Part shown: piece after piece, positions 35,301 through 43,877 of the stretch
Layout: each line of letters begins with the position of its first letter
Position numbering within the stretch: the first letter of the stretch is position 1
Assembly (NCBI GenBank): GCA_004558025.1
Contig: SFEG01000010.1
Location: 1-53,833, forward strand
Reading direction: 5' to 3'
DNA from: Clostridiales bacterium
GTDB taxonomy: Bacteria > Bacillota > Clostridia > Oscillospirales > Oscillospiraceae
DNA: 53,833 bases
Translations under genes and position numbers: made by a program
Notes under the pieces: model-generated
What the model was told of the DNA's origin: nothing
What the model saw: the letters and a program-made list of their open reading frames with translations, nothing else
Database searches by the model: none

Positions 35301-35493
35301 ATGAAAACAATGATCCAGGCTTCAACATTAAACGCACTTATGCTCGGCAATTTCGAGCGATAAGCTCAGCGCAAAGATCAATAAGATCGAGCGCTTTGAC
35401 CTGACGCTGCCGACCAACCCCGAATTTGCAAAGCGTGATCTGTGCGGGGACCTGAGCGCAAAAACCGCGGCCGTCGAGGGCGTTAAAAAGTAA
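35301..35493 (+). pseudogene. Internally deleted alpha-acetolactate decarboxylase remnant
   Basis: After an AAGGAG box, ATG at 35301 reads MKTMIQASTLNALMLGNF, matching the start of alpha-acetolactate decarboxylases (STLNALMLG), and stops at 35361. The +1 frame from about 35350 reads DKLSAKINKIERFDLTLPTN, then PEFAKRDLCGDLSAKTAAVE and a TAA at 35491-35493, which resembles the C-terminus of the same family (LxLPxxxxFxxxDLxxD...AVE). The central part with the metal ligands is gone, presumably by a deletion of some 500 bp. The product could not be active. The remaining bases 35264-35300 and 35494-35535 hold nothing I recognise. Confidence 0.6.
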
Positions 35494-35535
35494 ATAACAG
35501 AATTAGAATTAATATATGGTATAATTGAATATTAC

Positions 35536-35566
35536 AAAAAGCCCGGTTCATTTTGAACCGGGCTTT
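35536..35566. terminator. Terminator between the decarboxylase remnant and the flavodiiron gene
   Basis: AAAAAGCCCGGTTCA-ttt-TGAACCGGGCTTTT, a 10-bp stem with A- and T-rich flanks, usable in both directions. Confidence 0.88.
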
Positions 35567-35603
35567 TCGTGTGTTTGAGCGTTTTAGTGTATTTATTATC
35601 TGA

Positions 35604-37607
35604 TCATCTGACGGCAGGCTCGAAATCCTCCTTGCCGTGGTTACAGATCGGACAAACGTAATCGTCTGGCAGCTCGCCGTCGCAGGGCTCGAAATGGTCG
35701 CACACGGTGCAGACGTAGCCCTTGACAGGCTCCTTTACCTCGGGAACGACGTGCTCGAAGTCCTCCTTGCCGTGCTTGCACAGGGGGCAGGTGAAATCGT
35801 CGGGCAGTTCGCTTCCCTCATGGAAGTAGCCGCAGACCTTGCAGACATAGCCCTCTACCGGCGCGGGAGCGGGGTTCTTCTTGGGCTTTATGTGAGCATG
35901 GTAATATGCGTAGGTGCAGCTGGGCGCGTCGGACAGTATCTTTGCCTCGACGACGTTCGCAACGTACAGCACCTGAGTCTCTACGTCGACAACGTCGATG
36001 ACCTCGCAGGAGAGAACGGCGTTTGTGTACTTCGTCACATAGGGGATGCCGTTTGACATGCGGTCGAGGTCTGCAAAATCGGCGAATTTGTCAACATCGC
36101 GTCCGCTCTGGAAGCCGAAGTGCTGGAATACGCTGTAGGGCGTGTCCTCCGTGAGTATCGAGATGTTGAACTTTCCTGCCTTTGCGACCATGTCACAGGT
36201 GTTGTTCTTTTTGATGACGGAGATGGTTATCTTCTTGGGATCGCAGGAGGCGACCTGACCGGCGGTGTTTATGATGCAGCCGTAGTCCGTGCCGTCAACA
36301 CGGGTAGTGAGCACCTCAACGCCGTAGCTGAACTTGTTGAACACCTTTGTGTCAACATCGAGCACATTGCCTATGGCCTCCGCCGGAGCTTCAAACACAG
36401 GCAGCACGGGGCGGATATCTGCGGCGATCTCGTCGGCGAGCGCGTCGAGCTCCGAAAGCTGAGCCTCGGTGATATCGGACTTGAGCGAAACGGTCTCGCC
36501 GATAAACTGCGTGCCGCGCAGCTTGCCGAGGATATCCTTCATGAGATTGCCACTGGTGGCCGCCCACGAGCCGTTTTCGAGTATGGCTATCTTACGGCCC
36601 TGGAGATTGTGGTTTGCTATATCATGTACGAGGTTCTCCATGGTGACGAAGATGCCTGCGTTGTACGTTGTCGAGGCAAAAACGAGATGGCTGTATCTGA
36701 ACGCTTCGGAGAGAATATAGGATGCCGGGGTGACGGAGGTGTCGTAAACTTTGACCTTGACGCCGCGCTCGACGAGCTTGCAGGCGAGAATGTTCACGGT
36801 GTTCTCCGTGTGACCGTAGACCGAAGCGTAGGCGATCATTACGCCGTCCTCCTCGGGAGTGTAGGAGCTCCACTTGAGATACTTGTCGAGAAAATCGCCG
36901 AAATGGCTGCGCCATACAAAGCCGTGCAGAGGGCAGACGTAGTTGAGCTCAAGCCCCGCCGCCTTTTTAAGAACGGCCTGCACCTGCGCGCCGTATTTGC
37001 CGACGATGTTGGTGTAATAGCGCCGTGCTTCGTCGACGTAGTCTGCGAAGAAATCGACCTCGTCATTGAACAGATGGCCGTTGAGCGCGCCGAAGGTGCC
37101 GAAGGCATCGGCCGAGAAGAGCATTTTATCGGTCAGGTCATAGGTCATCATGACCTCGGGCCAGTGTACCATCGGAGCCATGACGAAGGTAAATTCGTGT
37201 CTGCCGGTACAGAGCTTATCGCCCTCGGCGACGATGTGGTATTTAAGGCTGTCCGACAGCGAGAAAAACTGCCCGAGCATGGTCTTTATCTTCGCGTTGC
37301 AGACGATGGTGACCTCGGGGTGACGCAGCGTCAGCTCCTCGATGGTGGCCGCGTGGTCGGGCTCCATGTGCGAAATGACGAGGTAGTCGAGCCCTCTGCC
37401 GCCCAGTGCGTGGGCGAGGTTTTCAAAGAAGGTGCGGCTTACGGCCTTGTCGACCGTGTCGAACAAAACGGTTTTTTCGTCGTTTAAGAGATACGCGTTG
37501 TAGGAAACGCCGTCGGGAACGCCGTAAACGCCCTCGAAGCAGGCGAGGCGGCGGTCATCGGCTCCGATCCAGGTCAGATCGGCGGTAACTTTTCTCGTGC
37601 AATGCAT
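35604..37607 (-). CDS. Multidomain flavodiiron protein (MBL diiron, flavodoxin, flavin reductase, two rubredoxins)
   Basis: A cytosolic O2/NO-reducing flavodiiron protein of 667 residues. Domain order: MBL diiron core (1-250; ligands in SHMEPDHAATIEEL, MAPMVHWPEVMMTYD, LFSADAFGTFG and CPLHGFVWR), flavodoxin (about 255-395; MIAYASVYGHTENTVNIL), a flavin-reductase domain (about 410-570; GTDYGCIINTAGQVAS), and two C-terminal rubredoxins with CKVC/CPLC and CTVC/CPIC iron sites. Carrying its own flavin reductase and rubredoxins should let one chain pass electrons from NAD(P)H to the diiron site. It is divergent from a Crp/Fnr regulator with a shared palindrome. GGAGG precedes the ATG. O2 versus NO preference is not readable. 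Confidence 0.94.
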   Translation of the reverse strand: MHCTRKVTADLTWIGADDRRLACFEGVYGVPDGVSYNAYLLNDEKTVLFDTVDKAVSRTFFENLAHALGGRGLDYLVISHMEPDHAATIEELTLRHPEVTIVCNAKIKTMLGQFFSLSDSLKYHIVAEGDKLCTGRHEFTFVMAPMVHWPEVMMTYDLTDKMLFSADAFGTFGALNGHLFNDEVDFFADYVDEARRYYTNIVGKYGAQVQAVLKKAAGLELNYVCPLHGFVWRSHFGDFLDKYLKWSSYTPEEDGVMIAYASVYGHTENTVNILACKLVERGVKVKVYDTSVTPASYILSEAFRYSHLVFASTTYNAGIFVTMENLVHDIANHNLQGRKIAILENGSWAATSGNLMKDILGKLRGTQFIGETVSLKSDITEAQLSELDALADEIAADIRPVLPVFEAPAEAIGNVLDVDTKVFNKFSYGVEVLTTRVDGTDYGCIINTAGQVASCDPKKITISVIKKNNTCDMVAKAGKFNISILTEDTPYSVFQHFGFQSGRDVDKFADFADLDRMSNGIPYVTKYTNAVLSCEVIDVVDVETQVLYVANVVEAKILSDAPSCTYAYYHAHIKPKKNPAPAPVEGYVCKVCGYFHEGSELPDDFTCPLCKHGKEDFEHVVPEVKEPVKGYVCTVCDHFEPCDGELPDDYVCPICNHGKEDFEPAVR

Positions 37608-37661
37608 AGTAAACCTCCCAAATTTGTGTTTTCTAATATGATTTTATACGTTTTCAAGCAA

Positions 37662-37686
37662 AATTGTTGTAGCATATACCACAATT
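37662..37686. promoter_or_regulatory. Palindromic operator between the flavodiiron and Crp/Fnr genes
   Basis: AATTGT-n-GTA-N5-TAC-n-ACAATT, an imperfect 25-bp palindrome, fits a Crp/Fnr-family site. A TATAAT at 37693-37698 lies on the regulator side and a TATAAA (minus strand, 37643-37648) on the flavodiiron side, each without a good -35, which would suit activation from a site near -40. Binding is inferred. Confidence 0.55.
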
Positions 37687-37732
37687 GTGTGATATAATCA
37701 TTCAAAAATCGTCTATAGAGGTGAATTTGCTG

Positions 37733-38380
37733 ATGGAGCTACAGAATGTTGAGCTTTTCAAGGGTGTTACCTGCGCGAGCATCGACGCGATGATGAGATG
37801 CTTTCGCCCCGAGATGCGGAATTTCAAAAAGGGTGACACGATACTCGTTTTCGAGCCGGAGATAAAAAGCCTGTGCGTTCTGCTCTCGGGCAAGGCGCAT
37901 TTATACTGCGTCGACAGCGAGGGCGAGTATACGCTGCTTGAAAATTACGGTGTCAATGATATCTTCGGCGAGGTGTTCACCATGCCGTACAGCGGCCTGG
38001 GTTACGTTGCGGAGGCCGACTCCGACTGCAGCGTCATGTTTTTCAAAATGAGCACGCTTTACGGAAGATGCCCCAACGCCTGCGAGCATCACACGAGGAT
38101 AACGAAAAATCTTTTCGCCCTTTCGGCAAAAAAGGCGCAGATGATGGCGCTGAGGATAAATATGATAAGCAAGAAGACTGTTCGGCAGAAGCTCGTGAGC
38201 TATTTTGAGTATCTTGCCGAAAAAACCGGGAGTCACAGCTTTGAAACGGAGCTGAGCCTGTCGCAGCTTGCAAATTATCTCTGCGTTGACCGCACGAGCC
38301 TCATGCGCGAGCTGCGCCTTATGCGCGAGGAGGGGCTCATAAGCTCCAGCGGAAGAAAAATTCAACTGCTTACAATATAG
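37733..38380 (+). CDS. Crp/Fnr family transcriptional regulator
   Basis: A 215-residue protein with an N-terminal cyclic-nucleotide-binding-like beta barrel (MELQNVELFKGVTCASIDAM, KGDTILVFEPEIKSLCVLLS, YGVNDIFGEVF) and a C-terminal winged helix (SLSQLANYLCVDRTSLMREL). No N-terminal FNR-type cysteine cluster is seen; cysteines occur in GRCPNACEHH and near residue 20. This layout fits heme- or redox-sensing members such as HcpR, but no sensor type can be assigned. ATG at 37733 with GAGGTG upstream is favoured over the longer frame from 37685, which overlaps the promoter. It faces the flavodiiron gene. Confidence 0.88.
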   Translation: MELQNVELFKGVTCASIDAMMRCFRPEMRNFKKGDTILVFEPEIKSLCVLLSGKAHLYCVDSEGEYTLLENYGVNDIFGEVFTMPYSGLGYVAEADSDCSVMFFKMSTLYGRCPNACEHHTRITKNLFALSAKKAQMMALRINMISKKTVRQKLVSYFEYLAEKTGSHSFETELSLSQLANYLCVDRTSLMRELRLMREEGLISSSGRKIQLLTI

Positions 38381-38415
38381 ACAGACAACTGACAGCACAC
38401 AGGAGGAACAGGGAA

Positions 38416-39288
38416 ATGGGCAGCTTTATAGTGACGACGGATTCCGGCTGCGATCTGCCGCTGAGCTTTTGCAGCAGCCGCGGCATAATACCGCTTAAAA
38501 TGAACTATGCCATTGGAGATAAGAGCTTCACCGACACGATGGATCCGAAGGATCTCAAGGGCTTTTATGACGGTATGCGCTCGGGTGACTGCCCGAAAAC
38601 AAGCCAGGTCACGCCGTATCAGTTTATAGAATTCTGGACGCCGCTTCTTGAGGAGAAAAAGCCCATCGTTCATATAGCGCTCGGCAGCGGCATATCCGGG
38701 ACCTGGGCAAACGCCATCTCGGCGGCGGACATGCTCGAGGCCGATCATCCCGAAGCGGACATAAGGGTCATAGACTCGACCCTCGCCTCCGTCGGCTACG
38801 GTATGCTCGCCATACTTGCAGCCGATCTGCGCGATTGCGGCAGCAGCGCCGACGATTGCCAGGCGGAGCTTGAAAAGGTCAAGGGCAATATAAACACCTA
38901 TTACACCACGGGCGACCTTACATACCTATATCGCAGCGGCAGAGTCAGCCGCACGGGCATGACGATAGCCCATGCGCTGAATATCTGGCCGATACTGAAC
39001 CTCGACCTTGACGGACATCTCATCGTTCAGGCCAAGGAGCGCGGCAAAAAGCGCACCATCGAGCGCATACACAAGATAATAAACGAGCTGTGCGTCCACC
39101 CCGAGGATCAGACGCTGTATATCTGCCATTCGGACATCGCCGAGGAGGCCGAGCAGTTCGGCGAGGAGATAAAGGAGAAATTCGGCTTCCGCGACGTATT
39201 TTACACTTATATCGGGACCACGATCGGCTCAAACTGCGGGCCGGGACTTATGGCGGCGTTCTTCGTCGGCAAAAAGAGAACAAATTGA
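38416..39288 (+). CDS. DegV family fatty-acid-binding protein
   Basis: A 290-residue DegV/FakB-fold protein: FIVTTDSGCDLPLSFCSSRG at the start, KTSQVTPYQFIEFW and HIALGSGISGTWANA as the ligand-contact segments, and a C-terminal domain with FYTYIGTTIGSNCGPGLMAAFF. FakB proteins bind a fatty acid and present it to the kinase FakA for phosphorylation; FakA is not in this window. AGGAGG precedes the ATG. It follows the Crp/Fnr gene by 35 bases and leads into two further plus-strand genes, so a loose operon is likely. Confidence 0.9.
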   Translation: MGSFIVTTDSGCDLPLSFCSSRGIIPLKMNYAIGDKSFTDTMDPKDLKGFYDGMRSGDCPKTSQVTPYQFIEFWTPLLEEKKPIVHIALGSGISGTWANAISAADMLEADHPEADIRVIDSTLASVGYGMLAILAADLRDCGSSADDCQAELEKVKGNINTYYTTGDLTYLYRSGRVSRTGMTIAHALNIWPILNLDLDGHLIVQAKERGKKRTIERIHKIINELCVHPEDQTLYICHSDIAEEAEQFGEEIKEKFGFRDVFYTYIGTTIGSNCGPGLMAAFFVGKKRTN

Positions 39289-39303
39289 AAGGTAAATTGA
39301 AAA

Positions 39304-39657
39304 ATGAATGTTGACTACATCGATTTTAAGACCGTGAATCTCACCAGCAAGCTCGATACGAGCATCGGCGCGGAGCTTCAGCTCACGCAGACCGGCAAGG
39401 TGTCCGTAAAGCTCCCCGAGGAGTGGAGCGGCTTTGCGTTTTTGTATCTGAATATTAAGATACATGATCCCGAGGAGAAATACTTCGTGTTCGATATCAC
39501 CACCGAGACGGTCATAAAGCTCCCAGACGACGTGAAGGAATTTACCGAGGACGCGATGAACGCCGGCATGGAGATCGCGCAGGAGAAGACCTTCGAGGCT
39601 ATCCGCGGCATCTCCGTCGCGATGGGTATAAACGAGCTCGATCTGAACGGTAAGTGA
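39304..39657 (+). CDS. Small conserved-looking protein, function unknown
   Basis: A 117-residue soluble acidic protein. The start NVDYIDFKTVNLTSKLDTSIGAELQ is followed by beta-strand-like stretches (SGFAFLYLNIKIHDPEEKYFVF) and a C-terminal helix (DAMNAGMEIAQEKTFEAIRG). No motif that I recognise. It sits 15 bases after degV and one base before the nucleotidyltransferase start, so it is very likely co-translated with them. Confidence 0.7.
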   Translation: MNVDYIDFKTVNLTSKLDTSIGAELQLTQTGKVSVKLPEEWSGFAFLYLNIKIHDPEEKYFVFDITTETVIKLPDDVKEFTEDAMNAGMEIAQEKTFEAIRGISVAMGINELDLNGK

Positions 39658-39658
39658 T

Positions 39659-40567
39659 ATGAGAGAGCCGACGCTTGTTATCATGGCTGCTGGAATGGGC
39701 AGCCGCTTCGGCGGATTAAAGCAGATCACCGCCGTCGACGCCGAGGGGCACGCGATAATCGACTTTTCGCTGTTTGATGCCTATCGCGCAGGCTTCCGCA
39801 ATATTGCGTTTATCATAAAGCACGAGATAGAGGACAGCTTCAAGGCCGCCATAGGCAGCAGAATGGAGAAGTATTTTGACGTAAAATACGTCTATCAGCA
39901 GCTCGACGTTCTGCCCGAGGGCTACTCTGTTCCCGAGGGCAGGGAAAAGCCCTGGGGCACGGGGCACGCCGTAATGTGCTGCCGCGGTATAGTCGACGAG
40001 CCCTTTGCCGTCATAAATGCCGATGATTTCTACGGCGCGGGCGCGTATAAGGCGATGTATGAGTTTTTAAACGGCGACAGGAAGCCGGGCGAATACGCCA
40101 TGGTTGGCTATAGGCTGCGCAATACCGTAACCGAAAACGGCTCGGTCGCACGCGGCGTGTGCGATATAGAAAACGGCTATCTTGTCGATATAACCGAGCG
40201 CACGCACATCGAAAAGCGCGGCGAGGATGCGGCCTTCACAGAGGACGGCGAGACCTTCGTTCCGCTTTCCGGCGACGCGACGGTGTCCATGAACTTTTGG
40301 GGCTTTTCGACGATGATGCTCGATGAGCTCTACGCCCGATTCCCGGCGTTTTTGGACAAAAATCTGCCGCTAAACCCGCTTAAATGTGAGTATTTCCTCC
40401 CCTTCGTCGCAAACGAGCAGCTCCGAGAGGGGCTCGCGACGGTGCGCATACTCGACTGCAATGAGACCTGGTACGGAATGACCTACCGAGAGGATCTCGA
40501 TTCGGTCAAGGCCGCGATAGCCGATATGAAAATGCACGGAATATACCCCGAAAGGCTTTGGGATTAA
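39659..40567 (+). CDS. Sugar-phosphate nucleotidyltransferase-like protein
   Basis: A 302-residue GT-A fold NTP transferase: the N-terminal TLVIMAAGMGSRFGGLKQI is the nucleotide-binding signature of glucose-1-phosphate uridylyl/thymidylyltransferases, GTGHAVMCCRGIV and AVINADDFYGAGAY supply the catalytic Asp region, and YLVDITERTHIEK and FWGFSTMMLDEL follow. It lacks the left-handed beta helix of GlmU. The substrate is not determinable; no polysaccharide genes are nearby. The start lies one base after the preceding stop. Confidence 0.82.
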   Translation: MREPTLVIMAAGMGSRFGGLKQITAVDAEGHAIIDFSLFDAYRAGFRNIAFIIKHEIEDSFKAAIGSRMEKYFDVKYVYQQLDVLPEGYSVPEGREKPWGTGHAVMCCRGIVDEPFAVINADDFYGAGAYKAMYEFLNGDRKPGEYAMVGYRLRNTVTENGSVARGVCDIENGYLVDITERTHIEKRGEDAAFTEDGETFVPLSGDATVSMNFWGFSTMMLDELYARFPAFLDKNLPLNPLKCEYFLPFVANEQLREGLATVRILDCNETWYGMTYREDLDSVKAAIADMKMHGIYPERLWD

Positions 40568-40569
40568 AC

Positions 40570-40603
40570 AAAAAACGTCCGCTCACCGAGCGGACGTTTT
40601 TTT
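40570..40603. terminator. Bidirectional terminator
   Basis: AAAAAACGTCCGCTC-acc-GAGCGGACGTTTTTTT, a 9-bp GC-rich stem plus A-T extension, between convergent genes. Confidence 0.92.
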
Positions 40604-40607
40604 ATTC

Positions 40608-41783
40608 TTAGTTTTCGATATTCAGCGAGAGCCCGACGCCGGCGGCGGCTAAGACCGCCGCTGCAAAGGCCAGCGTATCGACAAAGCCGTAGACAAGCGA
40701 GGCGATAACGCTCACGGCGCCGAGAGCTGCGCCCAATGCGGCCAGCTTAAACGAACGCGAGGTCTGATTTTTGCCGAGCAGTATAAGCGCCGCCGAAGCC
40801 GCAGCAACGGCCAGAAGATGCGCGGCATAGGTCACGATAAAGGAAATGAGCGACTTGAGATATGCCCAATGCAGCGAGCTTTCGTGCTTTTTCGCGGAGC
40901 TTAAAAGCTCGGCGATCGTGTTATCTGCCGTGCCGTAGCCCTCGTCGATGAGGCTTTCGCGGCTGCGCTCGACCTTTTCTTCGATGTCCTCGTAAGCGGA
41001 GAGCTCCTCGGCCTTCGCGTCGAGGTCTTCCTTTTCCTTGTCGAGCTCGGCCTTCGCCGCGGCGACGGATGCGCCGTCGGCATCGAGCTTTGCCGGGCCT
41101 GACTCTATCTCGCTCTGCATGCTCGACAGCTGCGCCTGCGCGGAGCTTACCTGCTGCTGCGCCTGCGACAGACCCGATTCGCCCTGCTGGAGCTGAGCGT
41201 AAGCCGAGTCGAGCTGCGCCTTCATATCCGAGATATAGCTGTCCGTCAGGTCGATACCTGCCTTGCTGCCGACTATTTTCAGCGCAAGCCGGTGCGGAAC
41301 GAATTTGCTTTCAAGCTCGCTTATTGCCGAGGTGAGCTGATCGTAAGCCGCCTTGCCCTGATTATACGCCTCCCAGCCGGAATCGAGCTGAGCGCGGCCG
41401 GAGGAGATGGCGCTCTGCGCGCCGCTGCTGCTGAACTGATTTTTGCCGACATTATAGGCTATGAGCTGCTGATTGTAGCTCATAACGTCCTCGTTATATT
41501 TTTTGTCGGCAGCCTCGTACTGTGCGTACTTCTCGTTATAGGCCGCAAGAAGCTCGTCATAGGCGGCTTTCTTCTCATCGTATTCGGACTTGCCGTCTTT
41601 AAGTGCCTTGTCGTTATCACTGAGTGCGTCGAGGTTTTTCTTGAACGCCGCGTAGTCTTCGCGCACCTCGCCGACGGGGTTTATATTGTCCGCAATGCCA
41701 GTAAGCCCCGTCATGAACGAGGCGAGCAGCAGCACGACGGCAAGGACGATCGCTATCGCCCGCCACTGAGTTTTCGATACCAT
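40608..41783 (-). CDS. Membrane protein with a large coiled-coil domain, function unknown
   Basis: A 391-residue protein. One membrane helix (about 9-30) is followed by roughly 260 residues of heptad-rich, Ala/Gln/Ser/Glu-rich helix (for example KAAYDELLAAYNEKYAQYEA and QAQQQVSSAQAQLSSMQ), with an insertion around FVPHRLALKIVGSKAG, then three C-terminal membrane helices (about 305-390). The coiled coil would lie outside if the N-terminal helix is a signal anchor and the chain returns to the membrane, a topology similar to YhgE/Pip-type phage-infection proteins, which also have a long Ala/Gln-rich coiled coil between membrane segments. This likeness is weak. It is monocistronic. Confidence 0.7.
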   Translation of the reverse strand: MVSKTQWRAIAIVLAVVLLLASFMTGLTGIADNINPVGEVREDYAAFKKNLDALSDNDKALKDGKSEYDEKKAAYDELLAAYNEKYAQYEAADKKYNEDVMSYNQQLIAYNVGKNQFSSSGAQSAISSGRAQLDSGWEAYNQGKAAYDQLTSAISELESKFVPHRLALKIVGSKAGIDLTDSYISDMKAQLDSAYAQLQQGESGLSQAQQQVSSAQAQLSSMQSEIESGPAKLDADGASVAAAKAELDKEKEDLDAKAEELSAYEDIEEKVERSRESLIDEGYGTADNTIAELLSSAKKHESSLHWAYLKSLISFIVTYAAHLLAVAAASAALILLGKNQTSRSFKLAALGAALGAVSVIASLVYGFVDTLAFAAAVLAAAGVGLSLNIEN

Positions 41784-41955
41784 GCCATCACCTTTGGGAT
41801 CTGATATTTTAATAATTAAGTATACTATAAGAAACTTGTTAACTCAATATGAATTCGCTCGAAAAATTTTTACGGCGGCAATATAAATGTGTAGTAATTC
41901 TGTAACTCATGTGATAAAATAACTTTGATTATTTAAGACAAGGATGTTTTTATAT

Positions 41956-43182
41956 ATGGACACGAAAAAGCTTCAAAGCTATGCCGAGCTTATAGTCAAG
42001 GTCGGCGCAAATGTGCAGAATGGGCAGAATGTCATCATCTCCGCCGAGCTCGATCAGCCGGAGTTTGTTGAAATGCTCGTTGAGCAGTGCTACCTTGCGG
42101 GCGCTGCTGAGGTCAGGGTCGAGTGGACGCATCAGCCGCTTAAGCTAAAGCATGTGAAGTATCAGACCGTCGAGCGCCTCGGCGAGATAAAGGCATGGGA
42201 GAAGGAAAAGCTCCTTGACAGAGCGAAGACGCTGCCTGCGATGATCTATATCGAATCGGCCGACCCCTCGGGCCTTGATGAGCTCGATCAGGAAAAGTGG
42301 GGCAAAAGCGTTCAGATGCGCTGGCCTATTATAAAGCCCATCCGCGACTCGATGGAGAATAAATATCAGTGGGTCATAGCCGCCGTGCCGGGCAAGGCTT
42401 GGGCAAAGAAGGTCTTCCCCGAGCTCAGTGAGGCCGAGGCCGTAGAAAAGCTGTGGCAGGCGATATTGTACACCTCGCGTGCCGACGGCGACGGGATAAA
42501 AGCCTGGCGCGAGCACAACGCCGATCTCAAGAGCCGCTGCGCCTACCTCAACTCTCTGTCTCTGCGCAGATTGCACTATAAAAGCGCAAACGGCACGGAC
42601 TTCACCGTCGGGCTCATCCCGCAGGCGCAGTTTCTTGCCGGGGCGGAGGATACGCTCGGAACTAACGTGACCTTTAACCCCAATATCCCCAGCGAGGAGG
42701 TATTCACCAGTCCCATGAAGGGGCAGGCCGAGGGCATCGTCTACTCCACGCGTCCGCTGTCGTATCGCGGCACGATGATAGAAAACTTCAGCATCCGCTT
42801 TGAAAACGGCGTCGTCACCGAGGTCAAGGCCGAAAAGGGAGAGGATGCGCTCAAAACGCTCGTCAATATGGACGAGGGCTCGAAAATGCTCGGCGAGTGC
42901 GCACTCGTGCCGTATGACAGCCCGATAAGAAACAGCGGTATCATGTTTTACAATACGCTGTTTGACGAAAACGCCGCGTGTCACCTCGCGCTCGGCGACG
43001 GATTTACAAGCTGCATAAAGGATTTTGAGAGCTATACGCTCGAGCAGTGCCGCGATATGGGCATTAACTCCTCCATGATCCACGAGGACTTCATGATAGG
43101 CTCGGCGGATCTTGACATCGTCGGCGAGACGGAAGCGGGCGAAATGGTGGAGATATTCAAAAACGGAAACTGGGCTTTCTGA
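41956..43182 (+). CDS. M29 family aminopeptidase (AmpS/PepS-like)
   Basis: A 408-residue cytosolic metallo-aminopeptidase of the thermophilic aminopeptidase family. Seen are YAELIVKVGANVQNGQNVII, the metal-binding glutamates in NIPSEEVFTSPMKGQAEG and MLGECALVPYDSPIRNSG, and the His-rich AACHLALGDGFTSCIKD plus SMIHEDFMIGSADLDIVG. These enzymes release N-terminal residues with broad specificity. ATG at 41956 is preferred to 41944 because AAGG touches the earlier ATG. It is followed after 14 bases by the next gene. Confidence 0.92.
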   Translation: MDTKKLQSYAELIVKVGANVQNGQNVIISAELDQPEFVEMLVEQCYLAGAAEVRVEWTHQPLKLKHVKYQTVERLGEIKAWEKEKLLDRAKTLPAMIYIESADPSGLDELDQEKWGKSVQMRWPIIKPIRDSMENKYQWVIAAVPGKAWAKKVFPELSEAEAVEKLWQAILYTSRADGDGIKAWREHNADLKSRCAYLNSLSLRRLHYKSANGTDFTVGLIPQAQFLAGAEDTLGTNVTFNPNIPSEEVFTSPMKGQAEGIVYSTRPLSYRGTMIENFSIRFENGVVTEVKAEKGEDALKTLVNMDEGSKMLGECALVPYDSPIRNSGIMFYNTLFDENAACHLALGDGFTSCIKDFESYTLEQCRDMGINSSMIHEDFMIGSADLDIVGETEAGEMVEIFKNGNWAF

Positions 43183-43196
43183 TCGGAGACAGAAAA

Positions 43197-43877
43197 ATGG
43201 AGATAGAAAACGACAAAATAAGATACTCGGTCAGCAAAAGAAACTTTTTCGTGAAGCTCGCGGTCATATTCATGCTGCTTTCGGCACTGTGCCGCTTTCT
43301 CGGCTACTGGGGCTTCTGGTCGAATCAGAAAAGCAGCTTTATAGTATTCCAGATCGCGCTGCCGATACTCTGCAATCTGCTGTTTATCGTCCTTATCCTG
43401 TATGCCGGCAGGCGGCTTTTCAGCCTGACGTTCATACCGGTTTTGCTGGGCGTAATGTTTTTCATCATAAAGGCCTTCGGCTTTGACAGCTTTCTGCACA
43501 CGATACTGTGCATATGCCTTTATCTTGCTGTCGCGTTTATCTACACGGCGACGGTGTTCGGCGTTATACGGACAAAGTGGCTGCTTGCCCCTCTGTTCGG
43601 ACTGCCGCTTATAGTACATATTTATCTGGACAGGGACATGATCGCTCCGGCGGACAAGGCCGTTGAGCTCTCCGAGCTTCTGCCGGAGATATCGGTGCTG
43701 TGCATAATGGCGGCGCTTCTGTGCACCTGCTTCGCGATGAAAAGGCGTGACTTTGCCGCCGAAAAGGCAGGCAGCGCCGAGCAGCAGACCATAGACCTTC
43801 TCGTCAGCAACGAGGAGCCGCCCGAGGGCGAAAATATGCCCGACTCGCTTTCGCAGGAGTGTGACAAGTATGAGTGA
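43197..43877 (+). CDS. Polytopic membrane protein, function unknown
   Basis: A 226-residue protein with about six hydrophobic helices (first near LAVIFMLLSALCRFLGYWGF, last near LLPEISVLCIMAALLCTCFAM) and a hydrophilic, acidic C-terminal tail. No family is recognised. Its stop overlaps the start of the LRR protein gene by 8 bases, which implies coupled synthesis and perhaps a joint role in the envelope. Confidence 0.72.
   Translation: MEIENDKIRYSVSKRNFFVKLAVIFMLLSALCRFLGYWGFWSNQKSSFIVFQIALPILCNLLFIVLILYAGRRLFSLTFIPVLLGVMFFIIKAFGFDSFLHTILCICLYLAVAFIYTATVFGVIRTKWLLAPLFGLPLIVHIYLDRDMIAPADKAVELSELLPEISVLCIMAALLCTCFAMKRRDFAAEKAGSAEQQTIDLLVSNEEPPEGENMPDSLSQECDKYE

Noticed and set aside
36120..37487. 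A 455-residue plus-strand frame opposite the flavodiiron gene
   Set aside because: The minus strand encodes the complete flavodiiron motif set; the plus frame has no recognisable domain and no start signal.
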